Made by a program: the position numbers and the translations under genes
From: Mactromeris polynyma
Lineage: Eukaryota; Mollusca; Bivalvia; Venerida; Mactridae
Direction: 5' to 3'
Length of the DNA: 64,000 bases
NCBI GenBank assembly: GCA_032209605.1
Contig: JASFXZ010000008.1
Span: forward strand, 6,448,001-6,512,000
The notes under the pieces: generated by a model
What the model was told of the DNA's origin: nothing
Database searches by the model: none
Seen by the model: only the letters and a program-made list of their open reading frames with translations
Shown: positions 24,101-39,100 of the stretch, one piece after another
How the letters are laid out: each line of letters begins with the position of its first letter
How positions within the stretch are numbered: position 1 is the stretch's first letter

Positions 24101-27100
24101 GTGAATTAATAATGTCCTTAGTAAAATCACCGTGGAAAACGCCGATCGATTGCCTGCCTCATTTTTTTCTTGGTTACTCTGGAACAGTATACGTTATATA
24201 AATGGCATATACTTCAGTAAAGAATTTGATACACACTTCATTGTATATGCTTTTTATCAAAATTGAAATAAAAACTTACTTATAATTATATTATCGATCA
24301 TTTAAAGCTTTCGTAAAAGATCAATAAAATTATACTACACATATTGTTTGTTGCTTGCAAAATTATTTATAATTCTAAATTAAACAGTTTTGTAAGCAAT
24401 TTTTACAGAAAATTAACGCCAAACTGCAGTATATCAAAGCACTGAGAGGAATTCTGTGAGCAGTATTTGTATTTTTTCTCCTCTGATAATCCTGGCACAA
24501 AACTCTTCTTTATCGTTTAAGCATTGTCATACAAATACCCATGGTCATATCAAAGGTCGTACATAGCAAACACTTCAGGTCAATGTGGTTTTCTATACTG
24601 AGAAGGGACAACTACGCATGATAGTCAGGCAGCATTAATTCTAAGAAATGCTCAAAGGCTCTACATCCAGAGTTAATGACTGTTTCGGAATGTAGCCCGT
24701 TTTACAACAGTATTTCAGTCATATACGGCAGTCAGATGGCCTAACCAGTGATCCATAAATATCAACCAGTACATACATGCTTCTTCTCAAACAACTGACA
24801 ACTTCAGCCAACCAAAAAAAGGGTTAATGAATGTTGAAAATAAATACAACAAGAAATGTTATTAAATATCGAAAATATCCAATAAAAATAATATCTGTTT
24901 CTATCAAAGTTAGTTGTTATTGGTGTCGTGTATGATTTATTCCAAATATGTCTAATTCCGCGAAAAACAAATACTTTTGTCGGCAAGAATAAATACTAGT
25001 ACACTTAACAACTCCACTTTAAATCCCCAAGAACTGCTCCATCATAATCATTGCATAAAATATTACTTGCTAGAAATATAAATGTTCCTATTTAATTTCT
25101 GCTTAAATTGTCGTTAAAACGACGCGCCTCGAAAAAGATATCACATTCATATACAGCCAAAAGTTAAGGATACTATGATATTTATGTCGATCATGCAAAG
25201 ACTTCCAAATGATCCGTATTTCATAGTAAACCAAAGCTTCAAATTATTACGCCAACATGACTGAACTACAACATATGGACAATGTAAGGTAGTATGATGG
25301 TATCTAACTGGAATTAAATTATCATGAACTCTTCAGTCAGGAGGGAAGATAAAGAACAAATACTGTTTTATCTTTTCAGCATACATTAGGTGATGATAAT
25401 TACGAGTTCACAGGCAACACTGATGGTAGCAGCACAGTCAGAAACTCGCTACCATTTCCTTTGAATGCAACTAAAGTTCGACTGTATCCTAAAACATGGA
25501 GCGGAGGAATAGAACTATCTTTCAAAGTATATGGATATACTATAGGTATTAAAATGTCTTATTTAGGAAAGTTTTATCACAGAACTTGTAGAGAAGCAGT
25601 TGAAGATATGTAGGCATTCATGAATGTTAACGAACAGGTTAAGTGCGCTTTAAAAATAACAAAATATCATTTGATTTGACAATCAGAAAAAAATGTGTAT
25701 TTTTTCTGTTTTGTCTTTCTATTTTTTTGTCTTCCTATTTTAAAGTATTTCAGACTTCATGTTTGTTATCAGTATTTATTGTACATAATGAAACATACGT
25801 ATCTTTTCCAATACAGTATGGATACAATATAATAATACATACAGTGGAGAGTATTTCAATATGCTTATTTTTCCATTGTATTGTGTCCCTTGCCCACCGT
25901 ATCACATTGAACCAATTTGCAAAACGTTATGAAACGTGAGCCACAAATACCTTTACTGAACGCAGTGCTGTATTAGATCACGCTCACAGCAATCCGTCCA
26001 ATCAGCGGCCTCTATTTCAAATTACTAAATCGTATATACAACAGTTCATGAGGTTCACGTGGTCTAAGTCGGATAGACAGTCTCATGGCATTGTCTATAC
26101 GACATATAAACTCGCTACAGCTGGTGTGTATACCGTATAGACTATGCCAGTCGTTGTCTATCCTATATTTAATGACAATTAAGACAAATAAATATATTTA
26201 AACTCAAATGACTATTATGGGTGTATTCATTTCAGACACGTCAGCAGCGACTTCCGGAATATGCACTGCTCCCTCGAAAGGTAAACGTTTATCTGGTCGA
26301 GGTCAGGCTTCGATCTCCCGAAGCATCTGAATTTGAGCAAAAAAAGCTCAAATATTGTCTCAAATCAGTGAGATTTTTTCTCGTCTGAGACGCAACTCAA
26401 AATCTGTCACAAAACGAAAACATTGAGATTAAGATTTTTCTCAATTTTTTTTTCAAGAGATGCAAATTGAGATTTGTCTCAAATTCTGACTCAGATTTGA
26501 GCCAAATCTCAATATTGAGCTGAGATTTTGATTTGAGACGCTTCGGGAGATTTGGGCCTGACTTAACAATATTATTCATATTTCAGCAAATTATGAAACT
26601 GGTTTTCTCCATACCCATTTGCAAATGATGAAAAGGGTTAAGTATCGTTTACCTTTCTTACTTTAGACAACACATTGCTACTTGTTGATACTAGTTATCC
26701 TGCAAGAACTGCATCAACAAGTTTGTGTCTCCCTTACTGAACATGCAAAATTGACGAGTTCAAGCCGGATCTTTTATTCTTTTGTCTGCTAATAAAACGA
26801 TTCTCACAACCTTACTTTATAGGAAATATACAATTTCGATTGTCGGAGAGATATGGTACAACACTATATGCGATGTATATCTAAATGTAATATCTTATTA
26901 ATATCTTATTAATGTGGTTATAAACGCATAAAATATCGCCTGTGGTGAACTACTCATTTTGAAGATTAGTTAAGATGTCAACAAAAACCAGGTATATACA
27001 AATACATTACAATACAATAACTTTCATAATATCTTTATTGACATGGTTTAACATTGCTTGACTATTTTTATAGATAAAAAACACAGCAATCTTTCTGTAC

Positions 27101-30100
27101 AAACATGCAATTAAATTTAAGTGTTTCGGGTTCTTTTGGATGCCATTTTACCAAATATATTAATCTGAAACGTTCAATTACCGGGCTGTCTTAAATCAGA
27201 ATATTACTTAAACCAAAAACTATTGGTAGGTACTTTTCCTGTTCTTTGAAAACCATTGTGTATCATGATACATTAATTTTTATTTATATACAAATATCTA
27301 TTAAATTCTATCATATCTTGAAATAAACAAAACATATATATAACAGCTCTAGATGGATATATGGACCTCTGTATACACATGCGATCTATAATAAGCACGC
27401 TTTAAGTAGTCTGAAACAACAGAATGGTTAATTTCGTTAATAATAACAACAACAACAGCAACAACAAAATGATCCAAGTATCTATTTTTCCTTCCATGTA
27501 TAAACTGAATAAACTTTAAAATTTAGCTATGTACATCCATTATGCCTTTGCAAAAAGAGATACTTTCATTAATTCAGACCAGCAGTAGCGTTATAGTAGG
27601 GATGGATGTCAAGTTTGAAATATAAGTTATACATTAAGCAGCTTCCACATTATTACAAGTTCGAATTGGTCATTGTAATATTTATAGTATTGTATATTGT
27701 CTTTTATAGATACATGCATATGCGGCTGTCTTTTTTTAAATGAAACATGAACATTATAGGTAGAAAAAAGAACAATTATTGCAGACTGAACTATTTTAAC
27801 TAGTAATTAATTTGTATCTGTAATTGAATAATCTGTTACTTCGGTTGTTTTATATATACTTTAGCTATTAATTTGTAATTGTTTTAAGCAATTCTTGTTC
27901 TTGTTCACTCAACGCACATTTTGTACATATGTTTTGTTACATGTTTATGTGAATGGGCCGATGGCCATTATCACAAATAAACTTTTGAAACTATCAGCAC
28001 GACTTTATTGTTAAGTAATGATTATTAATGTAAGTTTACGCCCTTACAGCTGGATCTGGAGGTCCGGGAACCATACATTACTGGCACAAGGATACTTCAT
28101 CAACACTAGTTGTGAACAACTATGGCAAACCTCCGTACATTATAAATCATGGAATTTGTTCGGGTCTAGATGTTTTGACACAAGGTAAACATTCACTTGA
28201 AGATTCTTCACATCACATGAAAATTCCTCTGGCACAGACAATTCTTCAAAGCACTATAACGAACATTTACTTACTATACTAACTCCTGTGTCCATAAATG
28301 CATTGTTAAGCCTGTAGTTCATTATACATTTAAAGTTTGAACCTCGTAGTTGATGTAATAATGAAACAGTACGACAAAAGTGTAATTCCGTTAACTAAGG
28401 AAAGACCGACGCCTTCGAATTACTGCCGTTTTTTGGAATTTAAAATATTTTTCTTTCAACTGTTAATTTATTAATATATAGGGCCTACGCAATGAGCCAT
28501 CACAAACAAAAGGATGACATGTAAACATTTTTAAATAACACTTAATAACGAATAAAAGCTAAAATACTAAGGACTGGTTGATTTTTCAAATCGGTTTGGT
28601 TGATTTGTCTGACTTGGCATCTCCGAAACATTTTGTCATACGTATATTTTTACAGGAGCTGCAGCCTATGTGCTTGATACAGCAACGACATATATAGCAG
28701 AAGTTGTTATCTACGAAGGATCACACGTCGTATTTAATGCCAATCAAAATATAGGAGATATCATAAGCGACCAAAGATCTATGATATACGTTGTCGACAA
28801 TACCCGGCTAACCATCCAAAACAAAATGACTGCGCATGCGCTAATTTCATCCGGATCAAATATGGATTTTCTGGCGGCCACTAATGTCGAGATTTCAAGC
28901 ACAATGTACGTATATGGAGCGTTTAATGTAAGGCCAAACCAAACACTTGTGCTAAATCAAGGATCATCAGTATCCATAAATTCTACATCAATGACCAACA
29001 TCCACTGCAACAAAATACAAATCTTAAATGGTGCTGAACTTGCTATACATAATAATGACTCTGTCTTTTTCTTAAATGTTCTCGATATTGACATAGATGG
29101 GATATTCTCTGCTCACCAACTTAAAATTCCTACCGCAGTCAGTAGGTTTTTAGTAGGAACAAATGGAAATGTAACGTTTGACCCAGATAACTCTAGCGCG
29201 ACATTGGGCACCAATCTAGACATTCGGGGAGATGTAAAGTTGGGGAAATATATTGCAATAGATAATTGTACGCAATTTATCCTGGACAAGGGTACATTGT
29301 CATGGCCGTCCACCACGGACACCATCACAATTGATTGCGACATTGTAAAAATCAACGGTGTGTTTAATCCAGGAACTGTCAGCTTTGGTTCGGGTATTGA
29401 CCAATTCTCCGTCGGATCTTCGGGGATATTTACAGTTATAGCTGATGGTCCAATTCTCGCCCATACAGTATCTATAGCCGGCAAAATGTTCGTGAAAAAT
29501 ACTGCGACTATATCTTCACACCAATCAACTGACGGTCGAGTGGAAGAGTTTGTAATTCATTCACCATCAGGACTGCTTGAATTAAACACAGACAAACTAC
29601 CTGCTAGGATATCAGGCGCAGTAACTAACCAAGCTTGTAATATTCTGAATGTAAGATCGTTGACGATTGACAAGAATTTTACCGTAGAAAATCTTGATAT
29701 TGGTAAAGGTATAGAATTCATTACGGTTCGTAGCCCTGGAAACTGGTCCTTCAGTCCGTGTGGTATCTTCCGTGCGCATGAAATCTTCAGCAACGGTACC
29801 ATCAACAGCTTCACACCACTGACTCTTTTTGGAATAGTTTTGGACAAAGTTCATAAAATTAATATAGCGAACGGCGGTTCATTTATACTTGATTCCCGGG
29901 TACAAAACTCTCGCTCGTGGACGAATACTTCCAACATTGGTGTTCATACTTTCATCATAAATGGAGAATTCAAAGCCGGTAAGATTAATAACACAGTGGT
30001 CGGTGACGAGGGATGGGATCAACTAGATGTAAACGAAAACGGTACCTTCGAATTACAACCATATGGTCTGTTTGTTGTGGACAATGTTTATGCTAATGGG

Positions 30101-33100
30101 CGGTTTATATCTTACGATGTAATCAATATGACAGGCTTAGATCAGAAACTAAACATTCATATAGGTCCAAAAGGCAATGTTAGATTCGACTCTTTAGTAG
30201 CATCCAAATGGTCGGACGAGTCAGCTGTCACTGCTAACGAAGTTGTCATGGAGTCCGGTTCTGTGTGGCAGTCTGGTAACACTAGATGGGACGTCTACGT
30301 TGCAAATATCTCTGGCAGTCTGTACTCATACCCATCTTCAGACGCTAAGATTGTATTCTTCAATGTCAAAGGTGGAGGTAAAGTGGATTTTTCTAGAACA
30401 TCCCACTTTAAAGGCGAGTCATTCCATGTATATTCAAGCGCACTGGTGGATCTAGCGTTTAAACATGATCCTGAAAATGTATTGCAAGGGTCGTCGGCGT
30501 CCACAATCCTATATAGGTACGTTCATGTGAACGGGACGTTACAAGCCGGATCACTTATCATAAACCATCTTGGTGACTTTGTACATTACTGTGATGATGT
30601 TGTTGTGACCGGCCTTATTGATGTAAGCGAAGGAGGATACCTACATGATACTGGTCCAGGTAAATATTATGTGATAAATAAAAGATAAACGCAGTTTTTA
30701 ACCGTACTTTCATTACTAGAAAAACTTCAGATTCACATAGGCTTACGGAGTAATGAGACACAAAGCATTGTCTATTTGAACTCATTTTAAGAACCGCACA
30801 ATAATTTCATAAACAATGAAAACATCGTTCTTTGGTATAATCAATAGGTTCAGGCGCTTGAAAACGTTTTTACCGTGTATTAATGCAGTGGCTTAATGGA
30901 GTAAACAAAGGTATTATCAATAACGCGTCAATGTTCCTAATTTATTTAGTACCATTTCAAAAGACAGAGGTCCCATGCAGTTTAATAACTGTCACCTCTC
31001 TTATACTTTGTTCTACAGGAAAAGGTCAGATTAATTCTAATGGTGCTAGCGGAGGAAGCCACGGAGGCCGCGGTGGACGAGCATATAGTACTATGAAAGC
31101 ACTTATGCCGTATGGTGCAATATACGAGAAGCACAGCTGGGGTTCCGGTGGAGGGAGTCACGCACCGCTGACTACATCCGGTGGACGTGGTGGTGGTTTT
31201 GTACATATATATGTGAGAACTAAAGTTGTCATCGACAGAGATGGTATTATAAAGTCTAATGCAGGAAATGCTGCACAGGTATGGGATAGACATTAAATGT
31301 ATTTGATTTATTTAACTTTCTAATCCTAATGACGTTTTGCATATTTACTTCTCAGACGACACATGAGATTACATGCAAATTGTACAAAACGGTTGTCGAA
31401 GTTAATATAAAGACAAGGTGTTTAAAACTTGAATCAATAATGTTTATGTTTCTAAAAACAGATATTCCAAAGAACAAAAAGAGCCAGAAATAACAGTATA
31501 AAGCAATAACTGTACAGCTTTTATCCATTAAATCGCAGTGATAAAGCTGACGGCGAGAAAGAAATATATACAGTTTCGGTAGATTATTATGATCGTTTTG
31601 ATTACAGTCGTCCAAAGCGGGTGGTGGTAGTGGTGGTGGTATTTACATAGAAAGCAACGATGAATTCACATTGCTGGGTAAAATATATAACAACGGGGGC
31701 TCAACATCGAGTTATGGCGGAGGAGGCGCTGGAGGGAGACTCTTGGCTCAATTCCAACGTGGATACTTTCAGAGTGGTTATGTCGAGTCTAAAGGTAGGC
31801 TATATAGTAATTAATTTAAATTCTTATGAATTAATATGTCGGTATCTAAGCAACAATCATGCACTCGTATTAAAATGATAAGATACGCATGTATCGTTCT
31901 CTTCGGTGCTATTATTTATCCTCAGTTTGATCTCAGTTACCAGACCATGTTTATAGTATGCATGGTCTGGAAAATATACAGAATAATTTTAGTAATATTT
32001 GAACGACACTAAGCTAGTGGAGTTTCCTGATTAGTAAGGGTCTGCTGATCAGTCCTTTATTAAGGCAATTCACAAATGTACAACATCGTCTCTTTAAATT
32101 GTCAGGCAAACATATACTATATACAGAATTGATTTGATATATGTTTTGACTTGGAAATGTATATAAAACGTTTAAAGGTAGCGAATACACGGTCACGGTA
32201 TGCAAGTGATATATACAATTATGTGTGTGTATTCTATCTACCTTTCACTAGGGGGCAGTTCAGTGTCAGGGGAACATGGAGGACCAGGTATTTCTTACTT
32301 CCATGGACCACAGATCAAGAATCTTCGTATCGATAACGGTTGTCAGCAACCGAAGGTAGGTACAGGACTTGTAAGTCGAAGGACATGAACATGCTCGAAA
32401 TAACGTATGCCCAATATTTCTGTGCTCGAAGGTTATCTATGGTACGGATAATGGAAAATAAGATTTTTTTTGGATGACGCTCCCTAATCAATGCGTATTC
32501 AGCATATATCTATTGAAAGACAGCATCTATGACTGAACGCGAAAAAAGTCTGTCCACATCTTTATTTCATGATATGCAGATAGATTGGTTTTTTTAACCA
32601 GACAACATACAATAACGTCCGATGCGCTGTTATCACGAGGTACGCAGTAAATTGTACGTATAACTCAAGCGATGATGGTTTGTAAATTACTATTGCAAGT
32701 AAATCGACAAATATTTCAGGTGACGGAGCCCACAGGAAGTGTTGCTGGGTTCAAAGAGTATGAGGATTATCTGGACACAGGTAGTGATTGAACAGTGTAA
32801 TCAAAATTCCTATGTATTTCGTATCATACGTAATAGCATAAGAGTGAATGTGTATAAACAATCGTTGCTGATAATATAATCATGTCTACGCTTTGTCGAG
32901 TCAAAACATTATGTGTGTGGTGAAGCTTGTCATTATATGTTGTACATAGACCTCTTGGTTGCCTTTATGTTACAGTTGCCATGGTAACAAATCTCTTGTA
33001 TAACGATCTAAATGACTTATAATTCCAAAACAAATTTATAGCTCGCATATTTCACGTGACGAATGCATCATGTCTTTCCGCCCAACCATTGTCCATTTAT

Positions 33101-36100
33101 GTAAAAAATTGTTCTAACATCATACCTACTTGGAAGTTAAGCGTTGCTGCTAAGTTGATGCTTTTTCGATTACTTATAGCCTAATCAATAGATTTTACTA
33201 ACAAACTACAAATACAATACATGTCCACGTGCTATGAAGTTATACACATTTTTCACCTCATTATTATTTTCCGTTTATTTTTATGTGTTCATAAATTATA
33301 TTTGACTCGGCATTGCCAGTTTGATTGTATGAATGAAGAAGCGAGTCAAACGATAGTATAGTAAGTACAATAGCTAATTTTTTACAGTTATTGAATGTTC
33401 TGCTTATAGCAGAGTTAGCAAATGTTTCTGATTTCCTAACATGCCTAATAAAATTAATTAAATCTTCGACCAAAAAATGGAAATTTGGCAAAAGATGTAC
33501 AATATTTGCCTTCCTTGTTCTGAATTGTCTACCATATTGATAGGCAAATTTTCTTAAAGTTAATAGGGAATATAATGTAAACAATGATAAACTAATCATA
33601 TATAAAAGATATTATTTATTATAATTATGTGGACAGTTGGCTCAGTAAGTTTAAGAAAATGTGGTTGTCACATGCAACTTCACTTGGTATTTTTTTCTCA
33701 ATTATGACATTTGTTGACTTACTCCTATAACCTATAAGGGCTTATCAGATTTGCCTATCAAAATGGCTGATGATTAAGAACAAGGGAGATAAATATTGTA
33801 TATGTGGGAACTATCTATAATTAAACAAGGAAATATTTTCAGGCAGGTGAAGGCTAGCTGCATTTTGCGAATTCTGTATTTATATTCTTGACTATATTTA
33901 CAGGAGCTATCGCGTATCTGTTTCCTCCAAACGAGGACTATACGTTTGACTTCACACATGTTGAATTGTATGGCGGGGCACATCTTACACTGAATGGAAC
34001 CGGTACAAAACTGCAAACCATGATAATGTATGGTGACGATACCGGACATCTACATATCGGACCTGGGCATACATTTCACTTAACAGAGGTTGTTATACTC
34101 TTTAACCCACGCGTAATAACGAGCTGATTTGCGTTTCTATTTTAAGACGGATCACAAACATTTCAGCGACCTACGACTTTCTACATAATTAAGCGATTAA
34201 CATAGATGTATAAGGTCGCAATATATCAAACAACAGAGTGATGATACGCACATTTACATCATTGCCAGAAATGTTTAAGAATTTTACATGATAATCTCCC
34301 TTTGTTATCCCTGATTCTCCAAGGTGCGAGACTAATTGAATTGTCTCCCTTAGACATCGATCGCGGTGAATGCGTTACGGATAAAAAATCAATACTGGGT
34401 CGATACTCGTTCGCGCATTGATTAGCCACCCCGCTGTGTTTAGTCAGCTTAATGAAATTGCCCCGGGCTGTACTATAAACTATTGGTGGCTAAATAATTA
34501 CAGGCATATCATTGTAGAAATAAATACGCAACATTGCAATATCAACAATTGAAACAAAAAGAGATAGTAAACATTATGCAGTTAAACTATGGAAGCATAT
34601 ACAAAATTTCTAATTGGTCACTTTGATTTAATGAAGAGACCATACCATATATTATTGTTTGATGACTTTTAATTTTAGGGTGTTTGTTGTTGAACTGCCT
34701 AGTTTTTCAACTCGGGGTCAAAGTGGATTAATATTTTCAGAAAAGTAGTGCGAAGAAAGAATTTATACATGTTAATTTCGCATTCAGTGTTTGTAAAATA
34801 TCGATAAAACCCAAGTACCAATTAGAAAGTTTGTTCAGTGTAATGTAGTTGAGCGAAGATGCATGTAGTGAACGTGTTCAATGCTTAACAAAATATCTTA
34901 TATTGTGGTCTTGTAATTTGGTAGGTGTCTGAATACAAGAGAACAAATGTTACGTACGAAGTTTTCCTGTATGAGACTGCGCACTGGATCATGCCGGAGT
35001 CAACTCTAGAGTTCAGACAAGTTCTTGACCAGCAAGGAATTGGTATGGACACACTATCAACGTCATGCCCGGCAGCACAACTTCGAAAATCATCTGGTCA
35101 TTTTTGGGGTACTGTTGATGGAACGAAAACACATTTACTTGTATCTATAGGTAATAACTTAAGTACATAGATATACCCTGTTTTCAACTATAATCAGTTC
35201 ATTTAAAAACGCACAATTTTTACCAACCATGCTTCTTTAAATTCCATTTATTACTTTTGAAACATGTTGCATACACACGCAATAAAGTGTCCAATTTTTT
35301 TCTTGTATCATAAAAAGTCAGTCAATGAAAATTTAGAAATCCTACATTGTGCGTTTTAAATGTACTTAGTAAACTTACTTAGTTAAGTAAATAGTCAAGT
35401 GTTTGTCGTTCGGTCGGTCGGTCCATTGGTTTATTAGTATCACTGGTATATTCCAGGAGCTACAATAACGTTGGGACTTGCTGGTGTACGATCCAATAAA
35501 TTTGCCAACCTGACAATACAAGACGAAGGAACCTTGGTTTTACATACAACGTATAGCGATTCGTCGGATGTTTGGAACTTAGAAGTAAGTTAATCGCCCA
35601 TTGTAATTTACAATTTTGTATCATTAGATAGTTGTTTCATAATGATATTGAACTTATATTAGCTTGAACTATGCACGAAATAAGTGCTTGATACTAACAT
35701 TACTTTGACACTTCTACCATGGAATCGGAATATCTTATATATCATATTTTACAATTTTACCTGTTTATCAGCAGTTGACATGTTTGTTCTGTCATGAGAA
35801 GGCTCACAACCAATCAGAACAAGAGCAACCGATTGGTGTATTTTGCCAACATTTTGATTATCGGCTGTAACATTGATTGTACTATATGTTGTTGTGATTT
35901 CGTATGGCAATTATACAGTAGGAAATTGGAAGGTTTGACTAAATATACAATATACAGGACAGTCAATATTTGTTGGGGTATATGTACAACGGACAATCTG
36001 TAAATATAATTTATAGGTAAGAAGAGGCACAGAGAACGGATTGATCACCGTGGAAGGTGGCGGACAATTTGAAGCTAGGAATCTGCATATTGATACGGAC

Positions 36101-39100
36101 ATTCTAAAAGTTGAGAAACTTGGTACATTGACTTTGTCTGGTAAAGGTCTCACAGATGGCCTAGGTGCAGGCGTGAAATATGGTGGTGGTAGTTTTGGAG
36201 GACGTGGTGGTAATGGAATCAAAGGTAGATATACTTGTAAATCTTTACTGTAAGACTAAAAGAAAATAATCGAATTATTTGCCGGCGATTCGTACGGCTT
36301 CGTTTGAGCATGCGTATGCACAAACTTAATTGTTACTGACAGCGTTGCCTATACGTACACTTGTCGTCAAACATTATAGTGTTTAAGTCTTTTTTTTACC
36401 GCACATGTTGTTCATGTACTCATGTATAACCTACTCATTTCTACGTTGGGATATTCCGTTGATATCCTTAGTTGAGAGTAGAAGGTACCGGAATGGTCGT
36501 AGGTAATATTTTGTATTATTGTTCATAAGAACGATAAACAACAAGTCCACTGGGAGTGCACACCTTTTATTCTATTGTAACATAGTTTATGATAAATTCA
36601 CATAAGTCCAGTGATAATCTTATAGTTAACTTTTCTAGCAATTGTCTACAATTATATTAATAATTTCCCAGCTTAAAACAGTCTAAGATGTTAACCTGAC
36701 TGTAGCCTCTGAGCTCCCGAAACCAACTCCGATTATCCCCTGGTGTGCGGCTATTATCAGTATCTTTCTTACTGTATTTCGGGCAATACTGACCAATCCC
36801 GAAAGCCATAACCTTAGTCGCCAACCACGTCACTCACTAATTAACTGACGTGGTGCGTAATTCTACCCTGTTTCTAACGGATAACCAAATATGTCAGAGA
36901 TCCTGCCTCAGGGCAAAGTTCATGTATTTGTGTAGAATTATTCATCAAGTGCACAAAGAAATTCTTATCATTCTTATCTACACGTGTATATATTCCCAGC
37001 CAATGTACTGACCAACTATGTGAAAGGTTAATAGACTGGCTACACATGACTCTGTTCATGTACTCGTCATTCATGTACTCGTCAACATAATTGACGCCAG
37101 AAAATAAAAAGCCACGTGGTCCATAGTGTAAGTAAGACTCTATATTACATGTATATAAATACAGTTATGTTTTTAGTTCCATGTACTATTTGCTAAGCAT
37201 ACGGTGTATTTGCACTATAAATCATACACCACTAACAAAGGAAGATCATTACAAATGAACCGATGAATGTTAGATGAATGTTTTTACGAAGTATTTTGTT
37301 ACATTACAGATGGGACAGCCGGTGACATTTACGGAAGCATATACAACACAAGTCTATTGTTTGGTAGCGGAGGTTACGGTGCAACTTCGACCTATGGAGC
37401 AGGTAGACGTCTACTGACATAAATATAACATTCTTTTCAACAATAATCGAATATTTGCTGCAATTAAATAAACAAAATGTAACATGAAACATCAACATAA
37501 AGTAAATGCAGGTGCCAATGACTCTTGTGTAATATATGACATAACGCTTATACAGTCGCACCTCGACAACCTTCTATCCGAATGCTTGGTGTCTACCGAA
37601 ATAAATAACAGGTCCCGATGTATATCCTTTAGGCACGCCGAAATGAAATGGATTATTCGAAACCATGTTTTATTCGAAATATACGAGGTCCGACTGTAGT
37701 TTAATTTTCATCAACACTGACTTAAAGAGCATGTATTACAGGTGGAGGTATATTGAAACTTGATATCAACAAAATCTTGCAAGTTGAAGGTGTCATCGCC
37801 TCAGATGGTCAACCAGGTCAGACCACAAATATCGCTGGTGGAAGTGGAGGGGCTATACTGGTAAACACACCGCTTCTAGAAGGTTCTGGAAGCATTCAGG
37901 TAACGGGTGGTAACGGTGGAACAGACACTGGTGCTGGAGGAGGTGGGAGAATTGCTGTATACTATAAGTCCACTGAGTTCTGGTTTGGTGACTTGAATGC
38001 CGGAGGTGGGTCTGGTCCTGGTGGTATTGGTGGAGCTGGGACAGTGTACCTAAAGGTGCGTTCTTTATAATTGCTCTTGCCAACCACATAGTACAGGTAT
38101 ACAACAGTCAACATGTAATTGTTTCAAAGGGTAGTATCTACCCCACAGTCAACTAGACACTCGTCATGTTTGAAATTAGGAGAAATTTAATGCTGTGATG
38201 CCACTTAACGTATATCTTAATGAACGTTTTGCCGTATACATGCCCTTTTATTCCACACCGTAATTGTCTCGAAGAATTTCTAGTTTAAATTGTGTATGTT
38301 AAATAAACTAATTTTTTAGCGTAATTACTATTTACGTATGTTTTTTAAACATCATACAATCTGGCATGACGTACATCAACACAATGGGCTTTTTCAGGAC
38401 ATGGAAACAGACGCTCAGAATGAATCACTGATCATTGACAACTTTGGCCTGGTTCACTCACAACTAGAAATAAGCGACCATACATATTCCGGATACATTT
38501 CGGAAGGAGGACGCACATGGATTGCTGACAGTGAATTAAGTCAGATGGATACCATTAAAATTGTGAGAAATGCTCATCTAGCCATACACCCTGATCTCGA
38601 TTCGTAAGTATAGAGCTGTTTAGTTGACCGCGAACGCATAAGTATTTTACCCGGTCCATTAAATTCTAAAACAGGTGTGTTGAGTTGCTTATCCGTGCGT
38701 ATGACAGAGAAAAGGCTACGGTTGTATTGAGATGGAGAAGTAAATTAAGCAGCTGCAAACACACGTGCAAACTAGATTGATGCACGAGGGGATTTTCGAT
38801 CCGTTAATGCGCCTACAAAACACAAAAAGCGATATAGTATAGACATCGACATGGAACCATTCGAAAAGTTCATACACCTGTCCGAGGTGATCAGCCAATG
38901 AGCACTTGTTAATGGGAGATAATGACCAACAAACAGTGTACACAATAACGGTATTTATTATTTACTCGTTTGACTCAGATTGTTCGTGATTTACTGACAT
39001 CAAAGTCAGCTTAACTACTGTTTGGTTGATTTGAACTGTCACAGGTGCATGAATTGCACTTTCAGTTGACAAGACATATTTATCACGAGCAAATATATAA

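Larger units (their letters stand above)
26281..28049 (+). other. intron 5
   Basis: Holds an inverted-repeat MITE only 21 bases past the donor (26302-26562), an AAC/ACA microsatellite at about 27446-27470, and a likely LINE 3' end at about 27905-27993. Nothing else seen. Confidence 0.65.

Noticed and set aside
23926..24201. 91-codon hydrophobic frame in intron 3 as a small membrane protein or extra exon
   Set aside because: No splice sites in a compatible phase, no recognised motif, and intron-like base composition. Exons 3 and 4 join into a complete discoidin domain without it.
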